This document shows, in pieces, positions 28,395-36,754 of a stretch of DNA of 64,000 nt (positions are counted from its first letter, which is position 1; each line of letters opens with the position of its first letter). The stretch comes from Massilia sp. METH4 (lineage in GTDB: Bacteria > Pseudomonadota > Gammaproteobacteria > Burkholderiales > Burkholderiaceae_D). The DNA lies in NCBI RefSeq assembly GCF_037094685.1, contig NZ_CP146614.1, positions 5,766,001 to 5,830,000 on the forward strand. Reading direction: 5' to 3'. A program made the position numbers and the translations under genes. The notes beneath the pieces were generated by a model. It worked only from the letters and a program-made list of their open reading frames with translations, made no database searches and had not been told where the DNA came from.

Positions 28395-28519
28395 GAAAAC
28401 CGGTGTCGCACACCATTTCGCCAGAGCGAAATGGTGTGCGACACCAGGGGCGGCTGCTTTGGTGTCGTACACCTTTTCCGGGGCTTCATCCGGAAAAGGT
28501 GTACGACACCGGTTTTCCC
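28395..28519. repeat. Paired GTGTC-hairpin intergenic element, copy C (two perfect stems)
   Basis: Hairpin 1 spans 28402-28445: perfect 19-bp arms starting GGTGTCGCACACC with a 6-base loop. Hairpin 2 spans 28461-28510: perfect 21-bp arms starting GGTGTCGTACACC with an 8-base loop. Fifteen bases separate them. The borders GAAAACCGGTGTC and GACACCGGTTTTC make the unit inverted overall. It separates the efflux operon from the downstream response regulator gene. It is the best-preserved of three copies in the window. Confidence 0.8.
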
Positions 28520-28538
28520 CTGAAGAACCCCGAACAAG

Positions 28539-29219
28539 ATGAAACTCCTCCTCGTCGAAGACAACGAGCGCGTCGCCCGCTTCGTCAAGAAAGGCCTGGC
28601 CGAAGCCGGCCACACGGTCGACCACGCCGATAACGGCCGCGATGGCATGTACCACGCCGTGAGCGAACCCTATGATGCGATCGTGATGGACCGCATGCTG
28701 CCAGGCGGGATCGACGGCCTGGCCATCGTGGAAGCGCTGCGCCAGCAGGGCAACCGTGTGCCGATCCTGATCCTTTCGGCGCTCGACGGCGTCGATGACC
28801 GCATCCTCGGCCTGAAAAGCGGCGGCGACGACTACCTGGTGAAACCGTTCGCGTTCGGCGAGCTGCTCGCCCGCCTGGACGCGCTGCTGCGCCGGTCGCA
28901 GCACCAGGCGGTGGAAACGTCGATCACCGTGGACGACCTTACCGTCGACATGCTCGCCCACAAGGTCACGCGCGCCGGCAAGCCGGTCGCCCTGCAGCCG
29001 CGCGAATTCAAGCTGCTCGAATACCTGATCCGCCACGCCAACCAGGTCGTCACGCGCACCATGCTGCTGGAGAATGTGTGGGACTACCACTTCGACCCGC
29101 AGACCAATGTGATCGACGTCCACATCAGCAAGCTGCGCCAGAAGATCGACGCGGGCTTCGACAAGCCGCTGCTGCGCACCGTGCGCAATGCCGGCTACAT
29201 GCTGACCGACCAGCCGTGA
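28539..29219 (+). CDS. OmpR-family response regulator
   Basis: 226 residues. The receiver domain (MKLLLVEDNERVARFVKKGL) has phosphoacceptor Asp51 in IVMDRMLPGG and the conserved Lys in DDYLVKPFAF. The C-terminal winged-helix DNA-binding domain starts about residue 127 (DDLTVDMLAHKVTRAGKPVA) and ends VIDVHISKLRQKIDAGF. It is closest in style to the QseB/CusR/PmrA group. The partner kinase gene begins 10 bp downstream. Being directly after the efflux operon on the same strand, it may control the pump, as in other RND loci. Confidence 0.94.
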   Translation: MKLLLVEDNERVARFVKKGLAEAGHTVDHADNGRDGMYHAVSEPYDAIVMDRMLPGGIDGLAIVEALRQQGNRVPILILSALDGVDDRILGLKSGGDDYLVKPFAFGELLARLDALLRRSQHQAVETSITVDDLTVDMLAHKVTRAGKPVALQPREFKLLEYLIRHANQVVTRTMLLENVWDYHFDPQTNVIDVHISKLRQKIDAGFDKPLLRTVRNAGYMLTDQP

Positions 29220-29229
29220 GCTTGCCGCG

Positions 29230-30612
29230 ATGCTGAGGCTGCCCGGCTTTTCCGCCCGCACGATCGCGATCGGCTACGCGCTCGTGAGCCTGCTGGTGCT
29301 GGCCATGTTCGCCGGCCCGCTGTGGCACGCGTGGCATACGAATATCCAGGAAGTGCGCACCGGGTTGCTGAACTCCGATGCGCAGCGCCTGGCCAACCTG
29401 TTCAACCGCAACGGCCCGTTGGCGCTGGCCGCCGCCATCGAGAGCCAGGTGGTGGGCGTCAACGACGGTGTACGCAAGATCATGCTGTTCACGGCGCCGA
29501 ACGGCGTGAAACTGGCCGGCAACCTGCCCGGCTGGCCGGACGGCTTGCCGGAACGCGACGGCGCCGGCTCGGCCACGATCCACCTCGACGGCGTGCCGCG
29601 CCGCATCGAGCTGGTACGGGTGACCTTCGCCAGCGGCCACCGCCTGCTCATCGCCAGCAACCTGAACCGCTTCGACGAGCTGGAGCGCCTGTTCGTGTTT
29701 GGCCTGCTGGCGTGCGCGTTCACCGTGCTGGCCGGGGCAGCGCTGGGGGGCGTGATGATCCGCCGCGCCCTGCTCGCGCGCGTGCAGGGCATCAGCCAGA
29801 CGACGGCCGCCATCATCGAAGGCAAGCTGTCGCGCCGGCTCGCCGAGCCGCACGATGGCGACGAGCTGCAATTGCTCACGCGCACCGTGAACCGCATGCT
29901 GGACCAGATCGAGCACCTCGTGACGGGCGTGCAGGACGTGTCGAACGCCATCGCGCACGACCTGCGCACGCCCCTGTCGGAGCTGCGTGCCCGGCTCGAG
30001 GAACTGGCCGTCACGCGCCCGAACGAAGAGGAGACGTTCGCCGAGATCGATGCCGCGATCGACGACGTCGACCGCGTGATGAACATCTTCAACGCACTGC
30101 TGCGCCTGGCCGAAATCGACAGCGGCAGCCGGCGCAACGGGTTCAAGCAGGTGGACGTGACGAGCCTGGCGGCCGAAGTGGTCGAGTTCTACACGCCGGT
30201 CGCGGAGCTGAAGAACATCACGCTGGGCTTCGCGCCGGGCAAGCCGTTGCAGGCCGTGGGCGACCCGGTCCTCCTCGCGCAGGCACTGGGCAACCTGGTC
30301 GAAAATGCGCTGAAGTTCGCACCCGAAGGGGGCACGATCGGCGTCTCGGCGCACAAGGCGCAGCGCGACGTGTTGGAGATCGTGGTGGCCGACAATGGCC
30401 CCGGCATCCAGGAAGACGAGCGGCCCCGCGTAGTCGAGCGCTTCTATCGCGGCGATGTGAGCCGGGGCACGCCGGGCGTCGGACTGGGCCTGAGCGTGGT
30501 TTCGGCCGTCGCCCGGCTGCATGGCGGCGCGCTGCTGCTGGCCGATAACCGGCCGGGCTTGCGTGCCACCTTGCAGGTGGCGGTCAGCCCGGCTGGTGGG
30601 ATGCAGTGTTAG
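29230..30612 (+). CDS. Sensor histidine kinase
   Basis: 460 residues. Two membrane segments (about residues 10-30 and 153-177) flank a periplasmic sensor of about 120 residues. A HAMP region (VQGISQTTAAIIEGKLSRRL), a DHp helix with His243 in NAIAHDLRTPLSEL, and an ATPase domain with N (VENALKFAP), G1 (VVADNGPGIQ) and G2 (GVGLGLSVV) boxes follow. The domain set is complete. Cognate to the preceding response regulator. The periplasmic sensor has no recognisable motif, so the signal is unknown. Confidence 0.93.
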   Translation: MLRLPGFSARTIAIGYALVSLLVLAMFAGPLWHAWHTNIQEVRTGLLNSDAQRLANLFNRNGPLALAAAIESQVVGVNDGVRKIMLFTAPNGVKLAGNLPGWPDGLPERDGAGSATIHLDGVPRRIELVRVTFASGHRLLIASNLNRFDELERLFVFGLLACAFTVLAGAALGGVMIRRALLARVQGISQTTAAIIEGKLSRRLAEPHDGDELQLLTRTVNRMLDQIEHLVTGVQDVSNAIAHDLRTPLSELRARLEELAVTRPNEEETFAEIDAAIDDVDRVMNIFNALLRLAEIDSGSRRNGFKQVDVTSLAAEVVEFYTPVAELKNITLGFAPGKPLQAVGDPVLLAQALGNLVENALKFAPEGGTIGVSAHKAQRDVLEIVVADNGPGIQEDERPRVVERFYRGDVSRGTPGVGLGLSVVSAVARLHGGALLLADNRPGLRATLQVAVSPAGGMQC

Positions 30613-30669
30613 GCGGCGCTGCCGCTACTTTGGCTGGCGGCAGTGCGGCGGTAGCCAGGCAGGCTGCCT

Positions 30670-32361
30670 TCAGTCCGCGACCCTGTCCCGCCCCTCTTCC
30701 TTCGCCCGATACAGCGCTGCATCGGCGGCTTCGACCAGCAGTCGCGCCGATTCGGCCGGCCCGGGCCGGAACGATGCCACGCCGGCGCTGATCGTGACGA
30801 TGCCCTTGCCGTTCGCCGGATGCGGCAGCGCCAGCGCGCCGACGGCGGCGCGGGCTGCCTCGGCGACCTGCCGGGCACCCGCCCTGTCGGTGTCCGGCAG
30901 CACGATCGCGAACTCCTCGCCCCCGAACCGCGCGGCGAGGTCGGCCGGCCGGTGGACGGCCGTCGCGATCGCGGCCGCGACCCGGCGCAGGCAATCGTCA
31001 CCAGCCGCGTGGCCGAGCGAGTCGTTGTAGCGCTTGAAGAAATCCACGTCGATCATCACGAGGGCGACGCTGCCGCCTTCCCGCGCCGCGCGCCCCACCT
31101 CGGACGCCAGGCGCTCGTCCAGGCTGCGGCGGTTCGCCAGGCCCGTCAGGGCGTCGCTGTGGGCCATGCGGTCCAGCGCCGCATTCTTGGCTTCCAGGTC
31201 CGCCTGGGCGAGCCGCAAGCGCATTTCCAGTTGCTGCTTGTGGCGGATGTGCGCCAGCAGCCAGCCACCCAGTGCGTACAACGTGGCCAGCATGAAGACG
31301 ATGGCGGCCGCTTCCTGCCGCGTGACCGTCCACCAGTCGGCCAGGATCTCATCCTTGGCCAGCGCGGCCACCACGACGACCGGGTAATCGGCCAGGCGGC
31401 GATAGCTGATCATGCGTTCGGCGCCGTCGAAGTCTGTCGCCAGCATCACCGTATCGCGCGCGCTGCCGGTCTGCCGCATGTGCTCGAACAGCGGCGAGTT
31501 CGCCACGGAAGTGCCCACGCGGTCCTTCCCGGAGCGGCTCCCGATCACCACCGTGCCGTCCTTCATCGCCAGGAGCATGGCGCCTTGTTTGCCGACGGCG
31601 AAGCGGCGGAAATAGCGCTCGAAGTAACTCACCGGAATGGTGGCCAGTACGATCCCCGCGAAGTTGCCGTTACGGTCATCGAAGCGGCGCGACAGCGTGA
31701 CCTCCCATTCGCCGTCGGTCCGGCTGACGATCGGCGGCCCGACGTGCACCTCGCGAGTCGCGTGCTCGCGGTGATGGGCGAAATAGGGCCGGTCGCCGAT
31801 GGTGACGTGCCACGCCGGGCGCTTGTCGGAAGAAATCAGCAGTTCCCCACGCGCGCCGTACACGAACATGCCGTGCAGCGCCGAGTTCTTCTTCCCCAGC
31901 CGGGTCCGCATGTAGTCGCGAAGCCGGATCCGCTCCGCCGCTTCGGCAATGCCATCTGTCTCGACGCGTTCGACGAGGCCGTCGATCAGCCACGAAACGG
32001 TGTTCAGGGTACCTTCGGCATGCTCGTCGGCCGCCAGCGCGATGTTTTCCACGGCCACCGCGCTCTGGCCCAGCTGGCTTTTCCATGCCGTGTAGCGGCT
32101 CCAGGTTTCGATGACAGTGAAGAAGAACGTGACCGCACACAGGATCGACACGGTCGCCCGTGCCGCCGCGGAGCTCGGCTTCGGAGCGTAGCCCAGGGCG
32201 GCGGCAGGAACGGCATGGGACTTGGCAGGCAAGCTGATCGAGTGGGACACGGCGGCGAAATAAAGGCTGAACGATGATTTCGGCGTTTTTTCGGCCGTCC
32301 AGCCGGCAGGATAGCATGGCTGCCGGGCGCGGCAATGCGGCAGGAAACCATTGTATCCCAT
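30670..32361 (-). CDS. Membrane-bound diguanylate cyclase with dCache-type sensor
   Basis: About 563 residues from the ATG at 32361; the start is uncertain because no Shine-Dalgarno is visible and an in-frame GTG at 32250 is also possible. A first membrane helix (VSILCAVTFFFTVIETW) precedes a large periplasmic Cache sensor, including IGDRPYFAHHREHATREVHV and VTLSRRFDDRNGNFAGIVLA. A second helix (AAIVFMLATLYALGGWLLAH), a short coiled coil and a GGDEF domain follow. The active-site motif is GGEEF near residues 480-484, so it should make c-di-GMP. RPAD lies exactly five residues upstream, the RxxD inhibitory site for product feedback. It is convergent with the sensor kinase gene. Confidence 0.88.
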   Translation of the reverse strand: MGYNGFLPHCRARQPCYPAGWTAEKTPKSSFSLYFAAVSHSISLPAKSHAVPAAALGYAPKPSSAAARATVSILCAVTFFFTVIETWSRYTAWKSQLGQSAVAVENIALAADEHAEGTLNTVSWLIDGLVERVETDGIAEAAERIRLRDYMRTRLGKKNSALHGMFVYGARGELLISSDKRPAWHVTIGDRPYFAHHREHATREVHVGPPIVSRTDGEWEVTLSRRFDDRNGNFAGIVLATIPVSYFERYFRRFAVGKQGAMLLAMKDGTVVIGSRSGKDRVGTSVANSPLFEHMRQTGSARDTVMLATDFDGAERMISYRRLADYPVVVVAALAKDEILADWWTVTRQEAAAIVFMLATLYALGGWLLAHIRHKQQLEMRLRLAQADLEAKNAALDRMAHSDALTGLANRRSLDERLASEVGRAAREGGSVALVMIDVDFFKRYNDSLGHAAGDDCLRRVAAAIATAVHRPADLAARFGGEEFAIVLPDTDRAGARQVAEAARAAVGALALPHPANGKGIVTISAGVASFRPGPAESARLLVEAADAALYRAKEEGRDRVAD

Positions 32362-32411
32362 TGGCAACACCAACAACCGGACATCCGTTGCCGGCCTGGC
32401 ATGACGAAGCC

Positions 32412-33119
32412 TCAGAGGCTCTGGGGGACCTTGGCGACTTGCCGTTTCCCGCTCTCCCGGAAATCGGCAAGCGCGATTTCCGCTTGCCATACCGCGGCGT
32501 CGCGCTGGAACGTGATGTGCAGCCGCCCGTCGGCAACGCGGCGGGACAGTACGCGCACGCCGCGCAGCACGGTCGTCAGCTCCTTGCCGTCGGGCCGGGC
32601 CAGCCCCACGTCGACCGGGCCGCCATGCGTTGCCGATTGGCTGCCGGCCCGAATGGCGTTGAATTCGACATAGATCGCCAGCGTTTCCGAGTCGTTGGCA
32701 TCGCGGCTCGCTTCCGGCAGTTCATGCAGTGCATGCACGATGTTCTTGTGGTCCTTGAACAGCCACCGGCCCGTGGTCTCACCATCGCTGATAAACAGAA
32801 CGTTGCGTGCAACGTCCTTTCGCCGGCTGCCATAGCTGCCCACCGAACCTGTGCTGGTGATCAGCCGGAGCATGTCGGTCCGCGCCGATTCGATGCGCTC
32901 GGCGTCGGTGAAGTCCAGGTCCACCGTCTCGCTCTCTCCGGCCGCAGTATCCACGACCTGGGGCGGCGCGGTGGGACCGGTCGGCGCGCTCGGGCGACTT
33001 TCCCACCACAAGAACGCCATGAAACCCGCGCCGGCCAATAACAGCAGCGACAGGACAACGCTGTTCAAACGCCTGATGAAGTTGAAGAACCGGTCGGTCC
33101 GGCTGGGTGGGGAAGTCAT
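32412..33119 (-). CDS. Hypothetical membrane-anchored protein
   Basis: 235 residues that I do not recognise. One N-terminal transmembrane helix (LNSVVLSLLLLAGAGFMAFL) is followed by a Pro/Ala-rich linker and a globular domain of about 170 residues with many beta-strand-like stretches (NVLFISDGETTGRWLFKDHK; LAIYVEFNAIRAGS). The single N-terminal anchor predicts the body in the periplasm. Its start overlaps the stop of a 54-residue membrane protein gene (ATGA), implying translational coupling. It lies upstream of the diguanylate cyclase on the same strand with a 50-bp gap. Confidence 0.75.
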   Translation of the reverse strand: MTSPPSRTDRFFNFIRRLNSVVLSLLLLAGAGFMAFLWWESRPSAPTGPTAPPQVVDTAAGESETVDLDFTDAERIESARTDMLRLITSTGSVGSYGSRRKDVARNVLFISDGETTGRWLFKDHKNIVHALHELPEASRDANDSETLAIYVEFNAIRAGSQSATHGGPVDVGLARPDGKELTTVLRGVRVLSRRVADGRLHITFQRDAAVWQAEIALADFRESGKRQVAKVPQSL

Positions 33120-33280
33120 CGGCCGACCACCGCGAACGCGACGATGGCAATGCCGGCAACGAGGAGCGCGCCAGCGGCCATGCGCATGGCGCGGTATCGT
33201 TTCATCACCAGTGGACCGGCGATTTGCAGAATCAGGTCGAGCAAGAAATTTCTCCTTCCGATGGGATTGTTGTCGATCAT
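33116..33280 (-). CDS. Small single-span membrane protein (54 aa)
   Basis: A short gene encoding MIDNNPIGRRNFLLDLILQI and ending MAAGALLVAGIAIVAFAVVG plus Arg. The N-terminal half is amphipathic and the C-terminal half is one hydrophobic helix. It is supported by the exact 4-bp overlap (ATGA) with the downstream gene at 33119 and by its fit in the 50-bp gap after the LrgB-like gene. Ribosome site weak. Function unknown; it may be a partner of the membrane-anchored protein it is coupled to. Confidence 0.6.
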   Translation of the reverse strand: MIDNNPIGRRNFLLDLILQIAGPLVMKRYRAMRMAAGALLVAGIAIVAFAVVGR

Positions 33281-33330
33281 ATACTGCCCAGCAGAACTTC
33301 TCAAAACGGTGCCCTGGCGACGCCCTCGCG

Positions 33331-34071
33331 CTAAACGCCCAGCCATCGCAGCAGCAGCGGGATCAAGCCCGGTGCCAGCAAGGCCGTCACCACCCCGTTC
33401 AACCCCATCCCCAGCCCGGCAAACGCGCCCATCTCCGCACTGACCTGGAAGGCTCTCGCGGTGCCGATGCCGTGCGACGCCACGCCCAGCGCGAAGCCGC
33501 GCACCTCGTGCGAGGCGATCTTCATCCAGCCGAACAGGAAGCGCGCCGTGACCGCGCCGAAGATGCCCGTGCCGATCACCAGCACGGCCGTCAGCGACGG
33601 CAGGCCGCCCAGCCGTTCCGAGACGGCCATGGCGATCGGCGTGGTGGCCGACTTCGGGCCGATCGAGCGGGCCAGTTGCGCGGAGCCGCCCAGCGCCACG
33701 GTGATGCACACGGCCGATGCGATGGCCGTGACGGAACCGCACAGCAGTGCCACCGACAGCGGCGCGAAGGCGCGCCGCAGGCGCGGCAACTGGCGCACCA
33801 GCGGCACGGCCAGCGCCACGGTGGCGGGGCCGAGCAGGAAGTGCACGAACTGGGCGCCGGCAAAGTAGCGCTCGTACGACATGCCGGACAGCCACAGGGC
33901 CGCGCAAACGAAGGCGATGGCGATCGCCACGGGGTTTGCCAGCGGCGAGAACTTGCAGCGCGCGTAGATGGCTTGCGCCACCGCGTAGGCGCACAAGGTC
34001 AGCGTAAGCCCCAGCAGCGGCGAGGCGCTGAGGTAGACCCAGAAGGAACGCAGTTCGGCCAGCTCAAACAT
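33331..34071 (-). CDS. lrgB: LrgB/CidB-family membrane protein
   Basis: A 246-residue polytopic membrane protein of the LrgB family, with conserved IGPKSATTPIAMAVSERLGG and FALGVASHGIGTARAFQVSA. In other bacteria LrgAB/CidAB proteins are implicated in murein hydrolase export, pyruvate or glycolate transport and programmed lysis. The exact role in betaproteobacteria is not settled. The gene overlaps the LrgA-like gene by 8 bp, confirming a two-gene unit. Confidence 0.88.
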   Translation of the reverse strand: MFELAELRSFWVYLSASPLLGLTLTLCAYAVAQAIYARCKFSPLANPVAIAIAFVCAALWLSGMSYERYFAGAQFVHFLLGPATVALAVPLVRQLPRLRRAFAPLSVALLCGSVTAIASAVCITVALGGSAQLARSIGPKSATTPIAMAVSERLGGLPSLTAVLVIGTGIFGAVTARFLFGWMKIASHEVRGFALGVASHGIGTARAFQVSAEMGAFAGLGMGLNGVVTALLAPGLIPLLLRWLGV

Positions 34072-34411
34072 CGCGGTCCTTCGGCATCAGCGCGCGCAGC
34101 ACGAGGGCCGTTACGGCCAGCGTCAGCAGCGTGCTGCCCGCCAGGCCCGCCAGCAGTGCCAGCCAGTGGCCGCTGCTGGACGATGCCGCCGCCACGATGC
34201 CCACGCCGGCCGGCACGAACAGCAGCGACAGGTGGCGCAGCAATTCGTTGGCATCCCTCTCGATGCGCTCCAGCAGGGCCGGCGAGGCCACCAGCGCCCC
34301 GAACAGCAGCAGCATGCCGGCCACCGGGCCGGGAATGGGCAGGTGCAGCACATAGACGATGCCCTCCCCCAGGCACTGGAACAGCAGCAGGATGGTGAAA
34401 CTGACGAGCAT
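34064..34411 (-). CDS. lrgA: LrgA/CidA-family holin-like membrane protein
   Basis: A 115-residue protein with about four transmembrane helices. The family motif is LPIPGPVAGMLLLFGALVAS, and ANELLRHLSLLFVPAGVGIV follows. AAGGAAGA precedes the ATG. It is coupled to the downstream LrgB-like gene by overlap and starts 43 bp after the LysR gene on the same strand, so the regulator and the pair could form one transcript. Confidence 0.88.
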   Translation of the reverse strand: MLVSFTILLLFQCLGEGIVYVLHLPIPGPVAGMLLLFGALVASPALLERIERDANELLRHLSLLFVPAGVGIVAAASSSSGHWLALLAGLAGSTLLTLAVTALVLRALMPKDRDV

Positions 34412-34454
34412 TGGTCTTCCTTCCAGATCTCAAGTATGACGAGCGTAGCAAAAT

Positions 34455-35357
34455 CTATTCGCCGAACGCGTCCGCCACCAGCGTGCGCAGCCAGCGGTTG
34501 CCTTCGTCCTGGTTGTAGCGCCGGTGCCAGAACACGTTCGTTTGCAGCGCCGCCAGCCGCAGCGGCGACTTCACGTACACGAGGCCGAACGGGGCGGCGG
34601 CCCGCTCGGCCAGTTTCTGCGGCACCGTCACCACCAGGTCCGTGGTGCTCACGATATAGGGCGCGGCCGAGAAATGCGGCACCGAAAAGCTGGCGGAGGC
34701 GAGGATGCCCGCCTTTTGCAATGCGGTGTTGATGCGGTCGTAAGGGCTTTCCAGCGCCGCCACGACCAGATGCCGCGCGGCGGTGAAACGCTTCATCGTC
34801 AGCGGTTCCGCCGCCAGCGGGTGGCCGGTCCGGAACAGGCTCACGTACTCCTGCCGGAACAGGCGGCGCTGATACAGCGCGCCGGGCGCGTCGTCGAAGG
34901 CGCCGATGGCCAGGTCGATGCGGCCCGCCTCCATCTCGGCACGCAAGACCGCCGTGCCCACCCGCACGGAGGCGATCTGCACGCCCGGCGCGACAGCGCC
35001 GCACAACTCGATGAGGCGGGGCATGAAGTACACCTCGCCCACGTCCGTCATCGCGATCGTGAAGCGGCGGCGGCTGCCCGCCGGGTCGAAGGCCTGCGCC
35101 GGTGCCAGCGCCTGTTCCAGGTGCGACAGGGCCGCGGCCACCGGTTCGGCCATGCGTTCGGCATAGGGGGTCGGCTGCATGCCGGTCGCGGTGCGCACGA
35201 ACAGTTCGTCGCCGGTGGCGCGGCGCAGGCGCGCCAGTGCATTGCTGACCGCCGATTGCGTCAGGCGCAGTCGCCGCGCCGCGGCCGAGATCTGCCGCTC
35301 GCGGAACACTTCCTGGAACACCAGCAGCAGGTTCAGGTCCAGCTCGCGCAATTCCAT
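34455..35357 (-). CDS. LysR-family transcriptional regulator (NahR/NodD-like subgroup)
   Basis: 300 residues beginning [20 protein letters not shown], the LNLL type shared with NahR, NodD and PcpR-like regulators. The HTH is [20 protein letters not shown], followed by the LysR substrate domain. It stands between divergent homogentisate dioxygenase (104-bp gap) and co-directional lrgAB (43 bp), so it could control either. The 104-bp gap contains only a weak TATT...AATA inverted repeat. Confidence 0.85.
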   Translation of the reverse strand: MELRELDLNLLLVFQEVFRERQISAAARRLRLTQSAVSNALARLRRATGDELFVRTATGMQPTPYAERMAEPVAAALSHLEQALAPAQAFDPAGSRRRFTIAMTDVGEVYFMPRLIELCGAVAPGVQIASVRVGTAVLRAEMEAGRIDLAIGAFDDAPGALYQRRLFRQEYVSLFRTGHPLAAEPLTMKRFTAARHLVVAALESPYDRINTALQKAGILASASFSVPHFSAAPYIVSTTDLVVTVPQKLAERAAAPFGLVYVKSPLRLAALQTNVFWHRRYNQDEGNRWLRTLVADAFGE

Positions 35358-35461
35358 CGTGGGGTTGCCGCTCTATTGATATCGTAAATAAAGCGCATTT
35401 TCTCATTCACCGCGCAAATGGTCTACAGTGCCGTTCACGCATTCCAATCCCAGGAGACGAC

Positions 35462-36754
35462 GTGAACACGACCGACCTGCACCCCGGTTACCTGTCCGGC
35501 TTTGGCAACGAATTCGCCACCGAGGCGCTACCCGGTGCCCTGCCGCCCCACCGCAACTCGCCCCAGCGCGCCGCCTACGGCCTGTATGCCGAGCAATTGT
35601 CGGGCACGGCCTTCACGGCTCCGCGCGCGCACAACCGCCGCAGCTGGCTGTATCGCATCCGCCCGGCCGCCGTCCATCAACCCTTCACCCGCACCGACAA
35701 CGGCCGCATCGTGAGCCGGTTCGACGAAGTGCCCGTGCCGCCGAACCAGCTGCGCTGGGACCCGCTGCCGCCGCCCGTCGCGCCCACCGACTTCATCGAC
35801 GGCTGGGTGACGATGGCCGGCAATGCCGGCGTGGCGATCCACCTCTACGCGGCGAACAAGCCGATGGAAGGCCGCTACTTCTACGATGCCGACGGCGAAT
35901 TGCTGATCGTGCCCCAGGAAGGCCGGCTGCGCATCGCCACCGAATTCGGCATCGTCGACGTGGAACCGCAGGAAATCGCCGTGATCCCGCGCGGCGTGCG
36001 CTTCCAGGTCACCTTGCCCGACGGCGCGGCGCGCGGCTACCTCTGCGAGAACTTCGGCGCCCTGCTCCAATTGCCCGACCTGGGTCCGATCGGTTCAAAC
36101 GGCCTGGCCAATCCGCGCGATTTCCTGACGCCCCAGGCCGCCTATGAAGACCGCGAGGGCGACTTCGAGCTGGTCGCCAAGTTCGCGGGCAACCTGTGGC
36201 GTGCCGACGTCAAGCACTCGCCGCTCGACGTGGTCGCTTGGCACGGCAACTACGCGCCCTACAAATACGACTTGCGCCACTTCAACACGATCGGCTCGAT
36301 CAGCTACGACCACCCCGACCCGTCGATCTTCCTCGTGCTGCAGGCGCCGAGCGACACGCCGGGCGTCGATACGCTGGACTTCGTGATTTTCCCGCCCCGC
36401 TGGCTGGCCGCCGAGAACACTTTCCGCCCGCCCTGGTTCCACCGCAACGTGGCCAGTGAATTCATGGGCCTGATCGCCGGCGAATACGACGCCAAGGCCG
36501 AGGGTTTCCGCCCCGGCGGCGCCAGCCTGCACAACTGCATGAGCGGTCACGGGCCGGACGCCGCCACGTTCGAGAAAGCCAGCGCGGCCGATACGAGCAA
36601 GCCCCACAAGGTCGATGCCACGATGGCGTTCATGTTCGAGACGCGCGACGTGATCCGCCCTACCGCGTACGCGCTGGCGTCGCCGCAGCTGCAATCGAAC
36701 TACCATGAATGCTGGGCCGGCATCCGCAAACACTTCAACGCATCGAAAGCATGA
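35462..36754 (+). CDS. hmgA: Homogentisate 1,2-dioxygenase
   Basis: A 430-residue enzyme that opens the ring of homogentisate to 4-maleylacetoacetate in tyrosine/phenylalanine degradation. It starts at a GTG with a strong CAGGAGACGAC. Family features are [19 protein letters not shown] near the N-terminus and the iron site region [16 protein letters not shown] (His and Glu ligands) with [11 protein letters not shown] (His). Length and C-terminus are normal. It overlaps fumarylacetoacetase by 4 bp. The isomerase (maiA) and hydroxyphenylpyruvate dioxygenase are not in the window. Confidence 0.96.
   Translation: MNTTDLHPGYLSGFGNEFATEALPGALPPHRNSPQRAAYGLYAEQLSGTAFTAPRAHNRRSWLYRIRPAAVHQPFTRTDNGRIVSRFDEVPVPPNQLRWDPLPPPVAPTDFIDGWVTMAGNAGVAIHLYAANKPMEGRYFYDADGELLIVPQEGRLRIATEFGIVDVEPQEIAVIPRGVRFQVTLPDGAARGYLCENFGALLQLPDLGPIGSNGLANPRDFLTPQAAYEDREGDFELVAKFAGNLWRADVKHSPLDVVAWHGNYAPYKYDLRHFNTIGSISYDHPDPSIFLVLQAPSDTPGVDTLDFVIFPPRWLAAENTFRPPWFHRNVASEFMGLIAGEYDAKAEGFRPGGASLHNCMSGHGPDAATFEKASAADTSKPHKVDATMAFMFETRDVIRPTAYALASPQLQSNYHECWAGIRKHFNASKA

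Noticed and set aside
28461..28510. GTGTC hairpins as ordinary intrinsic terminators
   Set aside because: The stems are strong but no run of T follows either arm (the sequence after is GGTTTTCCCC), so a standard Rho-independent terminator is not supported, although an effect on transcript ends remains possible.
28395..28519. Possible CRISPR-like repeat array in the GTGTC hairpin elements
   Set aside because: Only two hairpins per site, no regular repeat-spacer periodicity, and no cas genes in the window.
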